Below are positions 8,471 to 17,836 of a stretch of 64,000 nt of DNA, in pieces. The notes beneath the pieces are model-generated. The model worked only from the letters and a program-made list of their open reading frames with translations, ran no database searches and was not told the origin of the DNA. Origin of the DNA: Gemmataceae bacterium (lineage in GTDB: Bacteria; Planctomycetota; Planctomycetia; Gemmatales; Gemmataceae); contig JAKEET010000079.1 of assembly GCA_022616435.1 (NCBI GenBank), positions 1 to 64,000 on the forward strand, read 5' to 3'. Made by a program: the position numbers and the translations under genes. Numbering within the stretch: position 1 is the stretch's first letter; each line of letters begins with the position of its first letter.

Positions 8471-9364
8471 ATGGTTCGCCAACCCGTCCGTCTCGCTCTG
8501 CTCCTTGGCGCCATCACTGCCTTGGCGGTCTCACCCGCTCGGGCTGATCATTGTTCGGCGCCCTGTCCAACCACCACTCGCACCATCAAGGTCACCGAGT
8601 GCGTCCCCGAGACCTACACCGTCAAGCGCACGGTGTACAAGGTCGAATGCCGTCAGGAAACCGTCGACGGCTTCCGCTGTGAAACGGTCCAGGTTCCCAA
8701 GGAACGGACCGTCACCTGCGTGAAGCGCGTCCCGTGCTACAAGGATGAAGTCCGCAAGGTCTGCCACAAAGTGACCGTGTACGAAGACCGCGAGGTCTGC
8801 AAGAAGGTGTGGCGGACTTGCGAAGAGACCGTCATGCAGAAACGGCTGAAATGCCTGGGTCACTGGGAATGCCGTGAAGTCTGCGGCGGCGGCCTCTTCG
8901 GCGGCCACGGCCGCAACAACTCGTGCGACCCGTGCTCCGACCCCTGCCCGCGCACGCGCAACGTCTGGGTGTTCTGCCCCGAGTACGAGTGCTGCCCGGT
9001 GAAGGTCTGCAAGCGCGTCCGCGTCGACGAGAAGTGCATCGTCAAGGTTCCGGTGTGCCGGACCGAGTGGCGTGAAGAGAAGGTCAAGGTCTGCACCTAC
9101 CAGTGCGTCACCGAGCAGAAGGTCGAGCGCTACACCGTGTGCGAAACCCGCAAGGTTCCGTGCAAGATCACGCGCACCGTCCGCGTCTGCGTGCCGCACG
9201 AGGAAACCGTGACCTGCACCCGCATGGTGGCTCGCACCGTCGAGCGCCAGGTCGAGTGCCCGGTCCCGTGCTGCGACCCCTGCGCCCGTCCGTCGCTGTG
9301 CGACCGCCTCCGCGACGCCTTCAGCAGCCGTTGCAACGCCGGTTGCGACCGCGGCTGTCACTAA
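8471..9364 (+). CDS. Cysteine-rich YTV-type cell wall protein
   Basis: 297 residues with a signal peptide ending SPARA (residue ~25). The mature protein has more than 40 cysteines and repeats a beta-strand-like pattern rich in Y/R-T-V and V-x-C: ETYTVKRTVYKVEC, CKKVWRTCEETV, VERYTVCETRKVPC, ITRTVRVCVPHEETVTC. Such repeats match the YTV proteins reported from planctomycete cell walls. There they are thought to be disulfide cross-linked into the proteinaceous wall. A glycine-rich insert (GGGLFGGHGRNN) divides two repeat blocks. A Shine-Dalgarno AAGGAG is present. A strong hairpin terminator follows at 9428, so it is probably a single, well-expressed unit. Confidence 0.82.
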   Translation: MVRQPVRLALLLGAITALAVSPARADHCSAPCPTTTRTIKVTECVPETYTVKRTVYKVECRQETVDGFRCETVQVPKERTVTCVKRVPCYKDEVRKVCHKVTVYEDREVCKKVWRTCEETVMQKRLKCLGHWECREVCGGGLFGGHGRNNSCDPCSDPCPRTRNVWVFCPEYECCPVKVCKRVRVDEKCIVKVPVCRTEWREEKVKVCTYQCVTEQKVERYTVCETRKVPCKITRTVRVCVPHEETVTCTRMVARTVERQVECPVPCCDPCARPSLCDRLRDAFSSRCNAGCDRGCH

Positions 9365-9377
9365 ACCGACCCAACAG

Positions 9378-9418
9378 CCCCCCTCTCCCATCCATGGCGA
9401 GAGGGGCAGGGGAAGGGG
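9378..9418. repeat. Palindromic C-rich/G-rich repeat (copy 1)
   Basis: CCCCCCTCTCCC followed after a short spacer by GCGAGAGGGGCAGGGG. The same design, CCCCTCTCCC...GGGAGAGGGG with a G-rich tail, recurs at 28762-28807, 29374-29419 and 53146-53200. This copy is in the 3' gap of the cysteine-rich protein gene. Confidence 0.6.
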
Positions 9419-9427
9419 ATGAATTGA

Positions 9428-9463
9428 GAAGCCCCGCCACGGATGTGGCGGGGCTTCTTGTTG
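9428..9463 (+). terminator. Strong hairpin terminator after the cysteine-rich protein gene
   Basis: A perfect 13-base stem, GAAGCCCCGCCAC (9428-9440) paired with GTGGCGGGGCTTC (9445-9457), has a 4-base loop and is followed by TTGTTGTTG. This is a typical factor-independent terminator shape, although the tail is not a pure T run. It is 63 bases after the stop. Confidence 0.75.
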
Positions 9464-9739
9464 TTGGGGAACCCCCGTGCCGTTGTTCGGCGACTTCGAC
9501 GGCGCCGCCGCGTTTTTGCCGGCCCTTGCGACGTGCGGTCTCGACCAGGATCCGCCGCATGGCAGGTCATTCTGACCAGTGTACCGCGCTGGAATTGGCT
9601 CGTCTCTCTCGGCGGCAACCGAAATCTTGCGCGCGTCGATCCATCGAAGGAGGCCACGAACGACCGCAGGTTCGATCGAAGCCCTGCCTGGCCCGCAGTC
9701 TCTTGAACCCCGCCTCCTCCTCGTTTACCATCGACACCC

Positions 9740-10168
9740 ATGCTCACCATCGACGCCAAAGTCCTCGGCAAGAAGAAACCGCTGTTCAGCGATTGGTCCA
9801 TCCCGTTGCCCCCGGATTCGGGCGGCGGCGGCGACCCGTGGACGTTGCGCAGGCTCATCACGCGCATCGTCCGCGAAGAAGTCGCGGCTTTTCGCGAACG
9901 CCAGGAAGAGCGCAAGGTCATCAAGGTCCTGACGGCGGCGCAGATCGACGAAGGCGTCGCCAAGGGCAAGGTGGACATGGGCGGCCGCGATCTCCAGCAG
10001 AAAGTCGATCCCGAGGCGGCGGTCGCGGCAGCGCTGCAAGCCTTCGAAGACGGCATCTACCTCGTCGTCCTCGACGGCGCGGAACAGCGCGATCTGGACA
10101 AAGAAATCCATGTGCAGCCGGACAGCCGCGTCACGTTGGTCCGGCTCGCACTGCTGTCGGGTGGATGA
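9740..10168 (+). CDS. Conserved hypothetical protein preceding the DUF4132 gene
   Basis: 142 residues, no signal peptide, no membrane segment. The N-terminal third is a short beta-like and glycine-rich stretch (IPLPPDSGGGGDPWTL). It is followed by a charged helix (RLITRIVREEVAAFRERQEERKV) and an alpha/beta C-terminal half (VAAALQAFEDGIYLVVLDG...RVTLVRLALLSGG). No family name could be assigned. The gene lies 119 bases upstream of the DUF4132 gene in the same direction, with a dispersed inverted repeat between them, so they may be functionally linked. The start ATG at 9740 lacks an obvious ribosome binding site. Confidence 0.65.
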   Translation: MLTIDAKVLGKKKPLFSDWSIPLPPDSGGGGDPWTLRRLITRIVREEVAAFRERQEERKVIKVLTAAQIDEGVAKGKVDMGGRDLQQKVDPEAAVAAALQAFEDGIYLVVLDGAEQRDLDKEIHVQPDSRVTLVRLALLSGG

Positions 10169-10181
10169 TCCGGAGATGTCA

Positions 10182-10243
10182 CCACGGATTTCACGGATAA
10201 CACGGATAGGCTTGGTTCGCTTTCTCATCCGTGAAATCCGTGG
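10182..10243. repeat. Inverted repeat of the CACGGATTTCACGGAT type
   Basis: CCACGGATTTCACGGAT at 10182-10198 pairs perfectly (17 bases) with ATCCGTGAAATCCGTGG at 10227-10243, with 28 bases between. CACGGAT itself is iterated three times in the left part. It sits between 9740-10168 and the DUF4132 gene and could form a hairpin in their shared transcript. Confidence 0.8.
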
Positions 10244-10286
10244 AATCGGTGGTTGATCGGTCCTTGTGAACCATGGAGGTTGATCG

Positions 10287-13200
10287 ATGCTCAAGCCTGA
10301 AGAAGCCCAAAAGGAGCTGGCCAAGCTGCAGCAGGCGGATTGGGTCGAGGTCCGGCTGCGCGGCCTGGGCAAGCTGCCGGCGACCGCGCGGACGCTGGGC
10401 CACGCCGTCCTCGGCCACGACGAAGACGGCGCCGCGCGCAACTGGCAGCAGCAACGCAAGGAGCGGCGGCGGGCGGCGCTGCGGCTCGAGAAGGAAACGC
10501 CGGCGGTGCGCCGCAAGCTCTTTGCCGCGCTCTTTCCGAAGCTGGAAGACAGCGTCGAGGCGGCCTGGCAGTTTCTGGATCGGCTCCCCTATCAGGTCGG
10601 CTATGCCCGCAAGGCGTTTCGCGCGCCCGGCCGGCGGCAGTATCAGGCGAATCGAGCGGCCGCCTTGCTCGAGGGGCTTTCCGGCGGCGTCGGCGGGTTC
10701 GAGCAGGACATCGCGTGGTGGGCGGCCTGGGCGGGGCATCATACGCACTACGGTGTCGCCGACACCATGGGACTCCTCCTTGCCGCGACCATTGATGCCG
10801 GCGGCAAGGCGGGCGACGAAGTGTTCGACATCCTGTGCGCCTCGTGCAAGAACGAGCACGACATCGGCTGCATGGGGCGCCATGTCACGCGCGGCCTGCT
10901 GGCGTCCGGCCGGGCCGAGGGTTGGGAGCTGATGGAGAAGACGCTGCTCGCCGCCCAGCGGCAGGAGGGTTTGCGGCAAACGATCCTGGAAAGCGTCGAC
11001 GAAGCGCACCCCGACGCGTTCCGCCGCATGCTGCGCGTGATCCTGGAGCAGGACCTGGCCCGCTTCAGTGCCGTGGTTCGGGCCGTGGACGTGTGGTTCG
11101 GCTTCCAGTGGGACTCGGTCAGCAGCGGCGTCGTCACCAAGGCGATCGAGCAGGCCCTCAACTTTCTCGACGACGACGCGGCCCGGGACAAGGCGATTCA
11201 GAAGGGCGACGGCGATGATTTGTACCTTGCCCTCTGGGCCGTCGGCTTCGAGGACGCCGAGCGCGCCGTCGCCGCGGCGGCGCCGCTGTTGACAGATAAG
11301 AACGTCAAGCGCCGCTTCATCGCCGCCCATTTGCTGACGCAGCTCGTGCTGCCGCCGGCGCAGGACAAGCTGGCGTCGGCGCTCGGCGACGACGACCTGC
11401 GCGTGGCCTGGATGGCGCTTGGCGGGATGCACGACGTAGGCTACGATGACGACGATGACGAGCCGAAAGCGCCCCGGACGAAAGACCTGTTCGAGCGGCT
11501 GGAAAAGCTGCTCGAACGGGTCCCGCCCAAGGGGACGCCGCTCAAGGCCCTCGTGTGGCCGTGGATGGCGCAGACTGCCAAGCCGGACGACGTGCTGCGT
11601 CACCTGGCGCCGAGCCTGGGCGAGCGGCCGCCGACCCGGCTGATCCCGCACCTCAAACAGATGAACGGCTGGGCCAAGAACCACGTCATCGACCTGCTGG
11701 CCAAGCAGAAGAAGTGGGACGCCCAGACGCGCGCGACGCTGTTCGCGCTGGTGGGGGATTCCAGCGCCGTCACCCGCGAACGGGCCGTCAAGGCGCTCGC
11801 GAATTGCAAGATCGAGGAGGATGAGGCGCAAGGCCTCGAAGCGCTGCTGAGCCGCAAGGCGCAGGACTTGCGCCGCGGCGTGCTGTCGCTCTTGCTTCAA
11901 CAGAAGGATGCGGCCGCGCTCACGAGCGCCGAACGGTTGTTGACGTCGAACGATCAGGGTCAACGTCTCGCCGGGCTGGAGATGCTGCGCGAGCTGGTCG
12001 TCGCGAGACGGCAAGGCGCCAAGTGCCGCGCCCGTGCCGAGCAATTCCGGCACGAGCGGGCGCGTCTGAGCGTCGAAGAAGACAAAGCGCTGGCCGCCGT
12101 CGCCGAGGCCGGGGAGGACAAGCCGACGCTCGACAACGCCCTGGGCCTGCTCGATCCGGCCGAACTCACCAAGCCGGTCGCGCCCAAGAAGCGTTGCGAC
12201 GCCCGGTTCACGCCGGCGGCCGTCGCCTTCCTCGAATCGCTCGACGCCCTCATCCACGAGCATCGCGAGGATCAGGTGGTGCTGGTCCCGCGTCCCCGGG
12301 AGCAAGACGACGATGAGACTTACAATCCGTATGCGCACGAGCCGGAGTTGCCGGAGACGCCGGCCGAGCCGAAGCCGGTGCTGCTGGGCCAATTGAACTA
12401 CGGCTTTCCCTGGCCCGAGGCGAAGCTGCCCGCGGACGAGGACTTGACATACCTGCCGCTCGCCGACGTGTGGCAGAAGTGGTGGACCGAAAGGCCCCAG
12501 GAGACCCGCGACAAGGACGGCTTCGAGGTGCTGCGCGCCCGGGCGATGCTGATGCACGAACGCTATGGCGCCTACGGCCCGCAACCGTCGGCCGCGGAGA
12601 GGGCCGCTGGCTCCAGCCTTTGTGGCGATGCGCGGATTAAGAAGGTGGATTACAAGCACATTGTCGAGATCGTGGTCGCATGGCTCATGCGCCTGCATCC
12701 ACCCAAGGGCGCCGCCGACTTCCTGCTCGACGCCGTCGAGACGTCGTTCGCCGCAGTGCCGCCCGAGGAACTGGCCAGGGTGCGGTCCGCAGACCAGCAG
12801 AACCGCTGGGCCGAAGGTTACGTCCGCGACTGGCGCGACGGTGATCGCGGCCCGTTCGTGCTGTGGTGCCAAGTCGCCCAGAACCAGCGCACCTACGGTC
12901 CGCACGATTGGACCCCGCAGCACCGCGTCCGGATGTTTCGCCTTCAGAATTGGAAGGACTGGTCGGTGCCGGGCATCGGACGTTCTCGTCCACAATTCGA
13001 TGAAATCATGGACGCCTATCGAGCGGGCGGCGCGACCAAGGCCGACGTGCTCGATGCGATCCTCGGGCCGCCGGACGCCGGGGCGTATTCGAGCCGCGAG
13101 TTCATCCACCTGACGGAATTGACGGCGCGGCGACGGACGGCCTGGATGCAGGATTGGGTGAAGGATTACCCCGAGCTGCGCGACTTGGCCGACGCCTGCC

Positions 13201-15305
13201 GCCACCGCATCCTTGAGATCGAACTGGCCCGCGCTGACACCGAAACGGCCGCCTCCGGCCCGGCGCTCGCTCTCGGCTCGGTCTGGGGCATCGACACGCT
13301 CGTCCGCATCTTGCAGGCTCTCGGCAAGGAGCGCTTCCATCGCGGCTATTCGTATCGCAATAATCTCGGCAAGGGCTGCGTGCTGACCCACCTCGCTTCG
13401 GTCTGTTACCCCAAGGAAGGCGAAACCGCCGAAGAGTTCGCGACGAACCTGCGCGCCGCCGGCGTGCCGGACGACCGGCTCATCGAGCTGGCGTTCAAGG
13501 CGCCGCAATGGGTTGAGTTCGTCGAGCACACGCTCGGCTGGGAAGGCTTTTCCGAGGGCGTCTGGTGGTTCCTGGCCCACACGCGCGATTCGGGGCAGCC
13601 GTTCGACAAGCAATGGATGGCCCGGCTGGCGGAGCGGACAGCCCTCACGCCGCGCGATTTGCTGCACGGCGCCGTCGACGTGGCCTGGTTCCATCGCGCC
13701 TACGCGGCGGTCGGCGCCAAGCGCTGGCCGGCGCTCGACGAGGCGGCCAAGTTCGCCTCGATGGGCGGCGGCTATCGCCGGGCCCAGTTCCTCGCCTCGG
13801 TGTTGCTCGGCAAGGCCAAGCGGAACGCGCTCATCTCCGACATCAAGAAGAAGCATCTCAAGGAAACGGTCCGGGCGCTGGGTCTATTGCCGTTGTCAGC
13901 GGGCGCCGGCCGCGACAAGGACCTGGCCGAACGCTACAAGGTCCTCCAGGATTACCACCGCTACGCCCGCGGCCTGAGCGCCATGTCGCGCGAGGACGCG
14001 GTGCGCTCCGCCGAGGTCGGCATCGCCAACCTGTCGCGCACCGCCGGCTATCCCGACCCGATCCGCTTCCAGTGGTCCATGGAGGCCGCCGCGTGCGCTG
14101 ATCTGCTCACGGGGTTGAACGTCAAGGCCGGGCCGGTGGCCGCGTCCTTGCGCGTGGACAAGGAAGGCCAGGTCGAATGGAGCCTGATGCGCGACGGCAA
14201 GCCGCTCAAGTCGATCCCGCCGGCCCAGAAGAACGACAAGAAGCTGGCCGAGCTGGTCGAGCGGAAGAAGGAGCTGGTCCGGTCGCAGTCGCGGATGCGG
14301 CGCGGGCTGGAAGACATGATGTGCCGCGGCGACACGTTCACCGGCGCCGAGCTGATCCAGCTCGCGCAGCATCCGCTCTTGGCGCCGATGCTGAATCGCC
14401 TCGTCATCGCCGGCGAGGGCATCCTGGGCTATCCCGAGAAGAAGGGCCTGGCCCTGCGCCATCACGCCGGCAAGCTCGAGCCGGTGAAGAAGTCGGAAGT
14501 GCTGCGCCTCGCTCACCCGCATGACTTTCTCGAAACGGGCAAGTGGCACCTCTGGCAGCGCGACTGCTTCCAGCGCGAGATCGTGCAGCCGTTCAAGCAG
14601 ATCTTCCGCGAGCTGTACGTGGTGACCGCCGCCGAAAAGAAGGACGGCAACCTGTCGCGCCGCTACGCCGGCCAGCAGGTGCAGCCGCGCCAGGCGATGG
14701 CGCTCTGGGCCAGCCGCGGCTGGAAGGTCAGCGAGGAAGAAGGCATCAAGAAGACGTTTCACGACCTCGGCGTGAGCGCCAGCGTCGGCTTCCTGTTCAC
14801 CGCCGCGACGCCGGCCCAGGTCGAAGGCTGGACGCTCGAAGCCGTCGTCTTTTCGCGCGTGAAGGACCACAAGTCGCTGAAGCTGACCGACATCCCGCCG
14901 CGAACGTTCAGCGAGGTGATGCGCGACATGGACCTGGTCGTCAGCGTCGCTCACCGCGGCGGCGTCGATCCCGAAGCCAGCGCCTCGACGGTCGAGATGC
15001 GCGGCAACCTCCTGCGGGAAATGTGCACCCTCCTCAAGCTCACCAACGTCCGCCAGAAGCCGCCGCACATCCTCATCGACGGCCAGCTCGGGAAATACTC
15101 CATTCACCTCGGCTCGGGCGGCGTGCACAAGTTGCCCGGCGGCGCCCTGTTTATCATCCCCGTTCACGCCCAGCACCGCGGCCGGCTGTTCCTGCCCTTC
15201 GCCGACGACGACCCGAAGACGGCGGAGATTCTCTCGAAGGTGCTGCTGTTGGCCCGCGATCAGGAGATTCAGGACCCGGGGATTCTGGATCAGTTGCGGA
15301 GGTGA
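10287..15305 (+). CDS. Giant DUF4132 domain protein with HEAT-like repeats
   Basis: 1672 residues, soluble, without a signal peptide. Residues ~1-600 are built of helical pairs resembling HEAT/ARM repeats (for example RRFIAAHLLTQLVLPPAQDK and VIDLLAKQKKWDAQTRATLF). A linker with an acidic DDDDDEPKAP run follows at about 385-395. The C-terminal part, ~1330-1660, matches DUF4132: QIFRELYVVTAAE, QQVQPRQAMALW, STVEMRGNLLREM, KYSIHLGSGGVH, GRLFLPFADDDPKTAEILSK. E. coli YehI belongs to the same family and its role is unclear. The ATG at 10287 follows GGAGG by 8 bases. The gene in front (9740) is the only clear partner. The very long antisense open frame over this gene is a composition artefact. Confidence 0.85.
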   Translation: MLKPEEAQKELAKLQQADWVEVRLRGLGKLPATARTLGHAVLGHDEDGAARNWQQQRKERRRAALRLEKETPAVRRKLFAALFPKLEDSVEAAWQFLDRLPYQVGYARKAFRAPGRRQYQANRAAALLEGLSGGVGGFEQDIAWWAAWAGHHTHYGVADTMGLLLAATIDAGGKAGDEVFDILCASCKNEHDIGCMGRHVTRGLLASGRAEGWELMEKTLLAAQRQEGLRQTILESVDEAHPDAFRRMLRVILEQDLARFSAVVRAVDVWFGFQWDSVSSGVVTKAIEQALNFLDDDAARDKAIQKGDGDDLYLALWAVGFEDAERAVAAAAPLLTDKNVKRRFIAAHLLTQLVLPPAQDKLASALGDDDLRVAWMALGGMHDVGYDDDDDEPKAPRTKDLFERLEKLLERVPPKGTPLKALVWPWMAQTAKPDDVLRHLAPSLGERPPTRLIPHLKQMNGWAKNHVIDLLAKQKKWDAQTRATLFALVGDSSAVTRERAVKALANCKIEEDEAQGLEALLSRKAQDLRRGVLSLLLQQKDAAALTSAERLLTSNDQGQRLAGLEMLRELVVARRQGAKCRARAEQFRHERARLSVEEDKALAAVAEAGEDKPTLDNALGLLDPAELTKPVAPKKRCDARFTPAAVAFLESLDALIHEHREDQVVLVPRPREQDDDETYNPYAHEPELPETPAEPKPVLLGQLNYGFPWPEAKLPADEDLTYLPLADVWQKWWTERPQETRDKDGFEVLRARAMLMHERYGAYGPQPSAAERAAGSSLCGDARIKKVDYKHIVEIVVAWLMRLHPPKGAADFLLDAVETSFAAVPPEELARVRSADQQNRWAEGYVRDWRDGDRGPFVLWCQVAQNQRTYGPHDWTPQHRVRMFRLQNWKDWSVPGIGRSRPQFDEIMDAYRAGGATKADVLDAILGPPDAGAYSSREFIHLTELTARRRTAWMQDWVKDYPELRDLADACRHRILEIELARADTETAASGPALALGSVWGIDTLVRILQALGKERFHRGYSYRNNLGKGCVLTHLASVCYPKEGETAEEFATNLRAAGVPDDRLIELAFKAPQWVEFVEHTLGWEGFSEGVWWFLAHTRDSGQPFDKQWMARLAERTALTPRDLLHGAVDVAWFHRAYAAVGAKRWPALDEAAKFASMGGGYRRAQFLASVLLGKAKRNALISDIKKKHLKETVRALGLLPLSAGAGRDKDLAERYKVLQDYHRYARGLSAMSREDAVRSAEVGIANLSRTAGYPDPIRFQWSMEAAACADLLTGLNVKAGPVAASLRVDKEGQVEWSLMRDGKPLKSIPPAQKNDKKLAELVERKKELVRSQSRMRRGLEDMMCRGDTFTGAELIQLAQHPLLAPMLNRLVIAGEGILGYPEKKGLALRHHAGKLEPVKKSEVLRLAHPHDFLETGKWHLWQRDCFQREIVQPFKQIFRELYVVTAAEKKDGNLSRRYAGQQVQPRQAMALWASRGWKVSEEEGIKKTFHDLGVSASVGFLFTAATPAQVEGWTLEAVVFSRVKDHKSLKLTDIPPRTFSEVMRDMDLVVSVAHRGGVDPEASASTVEMRGNLLREMCTLLKLTNVRQKPPHILIDGQLGKYSIHLGSGGVHKLPGGALFIIPVHAQHRGRLFLPFADDDPKTAEILSKVLLLARDQEIQDPGILDQLRR

Positions 15306-15394
15306 GGGATCAGTTGTCAGGGATCAGGTCCGCGGACGCCCAGGCCTTTTTCGGAGTTTCCGCTTCCACGAACAGGTGAAGAGGTGAATGCCCG

Positions 15395-17749
15395 TCAATT
15401 TCCACCCTTCTTCTCCCCGTTCTTCTCCTCCTTCTTCTTCTCCGGCATCGGCGGCGGCGCGGGCGGGTCGGGTTGGAACTGGATCAGACGGTTGCCGGTA
15501 AGGCGGGCGGACGGGCCGAACGCGCCCAGCGTGATCGCCAGCTGGGCCTTGAGCTGCGGGTCGGCCTGGGCGTGGGCTTGCTTGACCTGGGCGATCTGCT
15601 GGCGGTTGAGCATCAGGCCGTACTTCTGCAGGTGCCGGTTCAGCTCCATGGCGGCGGGAATGCGCAGCTTGTCCCGGCCCGGATCGAGCGCCACGCCGGC
15701 CAGCCGGGTCTGCGGCTCGGCGCCGGGAAGCCGGCTGAGGATTTCGAGCGCTTGCGTGGCGGTATCCGCCGAACGCAGGGCCGTGACGACTGCGGCCTGC
15801 GCCGGCCGCACGTCGTAGCCGGGGATTTCTTGCCTGGCCATGCGCCAGAGATAATCCAGGCTCACCTTGGCGAATTCCTGGCGTTCGGCGGCGGTCAGCC
15901 GGGCGCCGGAGGCCGCGACGATCGCCTTCTCGATGTCGTCTTTCAGCGCCTCGCCCATCAGCAAGGACGAATCGGGAATGACCTTCACGTCGCGGTAGCG
16001 GGCCGCCATTTTTTCGAGCGCGTAGGCCGATTCCTTCGTGGACAGGATGAAAATCGGGACGTTGCCGTGATCGGCGTCGGCGCGGAGCTGGGCGATGGCG
16101 AAGGGCAGTTCCTTGGCCGCCGCGCCGTCGAGGAACACCACTTCGAAGTCGGCGAGCGGGCCGTACTTCTCGAACGCCTCCTTGATGGTGCGTGCGAGCA
16201 CCGGCTCCAGGGCGCTTTCCTTGAAGGCTTGCCGGGTTTCGCCGGCCCGGTCGGCGGGGACGTAGACGACCAGGGCTTTCGGATTGGGCGCGGCCGCGAC
16301 GAACCGGCCGAGCGCTTCGACCACGCGGGTGGACGCCACCGGCGCCGGCGTGGCCGGCATGCGCAACAGGGCCTTGACCGCCGCGAACTGCGCGCGGCGA
16401 TCGGGAAAGTACAGGCCGCGCGTGATGCCTTGGGGGGCGCCGCTGACCGACGCCCGTGCCGCCCGGACCTCGCCGCGGTCGCCGAGCGCTTGCGTCGCCG
16501 CGACGATCACCGCCACGCGGCGGTCGTCGAGGCCGCGCTCCAGCACGCGGAGCAGCAGATCGCCGTCGATGCTGCCGAGCAGTTGCTGCAGGGCCGGCGG
16601 CGTCGGCCGGAGCAGCATCTGGTCCAGGTCGGCGCCGTACGTGTGGTCCAGGGTCAGGTTCAAGAACGCGATCTGGGCAGGCAGGTACGTCGGATCGAGA
16701 TCGAGGGCCTCGCGGGCATAGCGCAGCCCGTAGAACTCCTCCGCTTGCCGCGGCGTCAGCTCGACCGGTTTGGTCGCCAGCCTGGACCCGTCCCACGGCC
16801 AGACGCGGATCGGCTTGCCGGCGGGGAACTTCACCTTGTGCTGGTAGTAGCGCTCGGCCAGCTCGGTCAACGCGATCTTCGCCGGCGGCAGCAGGTTTGG
16901 ATCATAGTTGGTGAGCTCGGCGAGGATCAGCTTGGCGCGGGCTTTCACCTGCGGCGGGTAAATCCGCGCCGACGACAGGTGCCACAGATACGGAACCGCG
17001 CGGGTGTCCGCGCGCCGCTGGATGACGTTCAAAAGGGTAAGCCGCAGATCGGCATCCTGGGAGTCATTCGCATTCGCCGCATTCAGCGCTTCGAGCCAGG
17101 CGGGGACGATTTCGGGGTCGAGGCGTTCGAGCGCATCGACGACGGCCCGGTGCAACGGCTTGCCGACGCTGGTCCGCAGCGCGTCGATGAGGTACGACGC
17201 CGACCGCTCCTTGGATCGGTTGAGCTGGGTGAAGGCGAAGGCCCGCTCCTCCACCGTGGGCGCATCAAGTTGGGGAATGAACTTCTTGAACCGGGCCGGA
17301 TCGCTGAGCATCTTGTCCACCGCCGCTGTCGCGCGATCGAGCAGCGTCTGCACGTCCTTCAGGGCTTGCTTCTGAAACGGCGGATGGTCGCTCCATTTCT
17401 TGACGGCGGTGAGCTTCAGGAACGAGCCGAAGCCCTCGACGTTCTCGATCTTGGCGAGATCGACGTCGACCGCCTCAGGTGGTTGCTTTTCCAGCATCAG
17501 CTTGAGGTGCAAGGCCGCGAGGTCGAACTTGCCGACGTCCAACTCGAACTTGATCGCCGCCCAGAATTCAAAGGTGGTCTCGGGCCGCTTGAAGAAGCTG
17601 CGGTACTCGTCGTCCGCCTTGGCGAGCAGCCTGCGGGTGGCTTCCTTGTCTTTTTCATCAACCGGCTTTTCTTCTTCCTGAGCGCGGAGGGAGGTGAAGA
17701 TGGCGAGCGCTGCCAAGGCGGCGAGCGCGACCGTACGATGATGGAACAA
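15395..17749 (-). CDS. Secreted HEAT-like repeat protein with an alpha/beta insert domain
   Basis: 784 residues. The signal peptide (MFHHRTVALAALAALAIFTSLRA) is cleaved before QEEEKPV. Residues 30-330 are helical, with repeats such as LIDALRTSVGKPLHRAVVDALERLDPEIVPAWLEAL. Residues ~330-460 continue as HEAT/TPR-like helices. Residues ~490-620 form an alternating alpha/beta segment (ALVVYVPADRAG, ADFEVVFLDGAAAKE, NVPIFILSTKESA, RDVKVIPDSSLL) that resembles a receiver-like fold. The Pro/Lys-rich C-terminus (PPAPPPMPEKKKEEKNGEKK) is probably disordered. The protein is probably periplasmic; the role is unknown. It converges on the DUF4132 gene and lies downstream of lysA, separated by an inverted repeat. 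Confidence 0.75.
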   Translation of the reverse strand: MFHHRTVALAALAALAIFTSLRAQEEEKPVDEKDKEATRRLLAKADDEYRSFFKRPETTFEFWAAIKFELDVGKFDLAALHLKLMLEKQPPEAVDVDLAKIENVEGFGSFLKLTAVKKWSDHPPFQKQALKDVQTLLDRATAAVDKMLSDPARFKKFIPQLDAPTVEERAFAFTQLNRSKERSASYLIDALRTSVGKPLHRAVVDALERLDPEIVPAWLEALNAANANDSQDADLRLTLLNVIQRRADTRAVPYLWHLSSARIYPPQVKARAKLILAELTNYDPNLLPPAKIALTELAERYYQHKVKFPAGKPIRVWPWDGSRLATKPVELTPRQAEEFYGLRYAREALDLDPTYLPAQIAFLNLTLDHTYGADLDQMLLRPTPPALQQLLGSIDGDLLLRVLERGLDDRRVAVIVAATQALGDRGEVRAARASVSGAPQGITRGLYFPDRRAQFAAVKALLRMPATPAPVASTRVVEALGRFVAAAPNPKALVVYVPADRAGETRQAFKESALEPVLARTIKEAFEKYGPLADFEVVFLDGAAAKELPFAIAQLRADADHGNVPIFILSTKESAYALEKMAARYRDVKVIPDSSLLMGEALKDDIEKAIVAASGARLTAAERQEFAKVSLDYLWRMARQEIPGYDVRPAQAAVVTALRSADTATQALEILSRLPGAEPQTRLAGVALDPGRDKLRIPAAMELNRHLQKYGLMLNRQQIAQVKQAHAQADPQLKAQLAITLGAFGPSARLTGNRLIQFQPDPPAPPPMPEKKKEEKNGEKKGGN

Positions 17750-17766
17750 GGGAATTCTCCAGGCAT

Positions 17767-17829
17767 GCCGCGTGCGGCTTAGCGTTCACGTCGTCCCCAG
17801 GACGCGGCGAACGCTAAGCCGCAAGCGGC
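17767..17829. repeat. Inverted repeat between lysA and the HEAT-like gene
   Basis: GCCGCGTGCGGCTTAGCGTTC at 17767-17787 is matched by GAACGCTAAGCCGCAAGCGG at 17809-17828, with one mismatch and a 21-base spacer. The inner CGGCTTAGCG/CGCTAAGCCG is a common planctomycete dispersed hairpin. It could end or process the lysA transcript. Confidence 0.7.
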
Positions 17830-17836
17830 GTAAACT

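Noticed and set aside
8080-8482. Two overlapping minus-strand frames of 108-125 codons in the gap before the cysteine-rich gene
   Set aside because: No homology, poor codon use, and no ribosome binding site; they cover what is more likely the promoter of the gene at 8471.
10191-13856. A 1221-codon open frame on the minus strand, antisense to the DUF4132 gene
   Set aside because: It mirrors the codon phase of the real gene in very GC-rich DNA, has no domain pattern, and the plus-strand frame has clear DUF4132 motifs over its full length.
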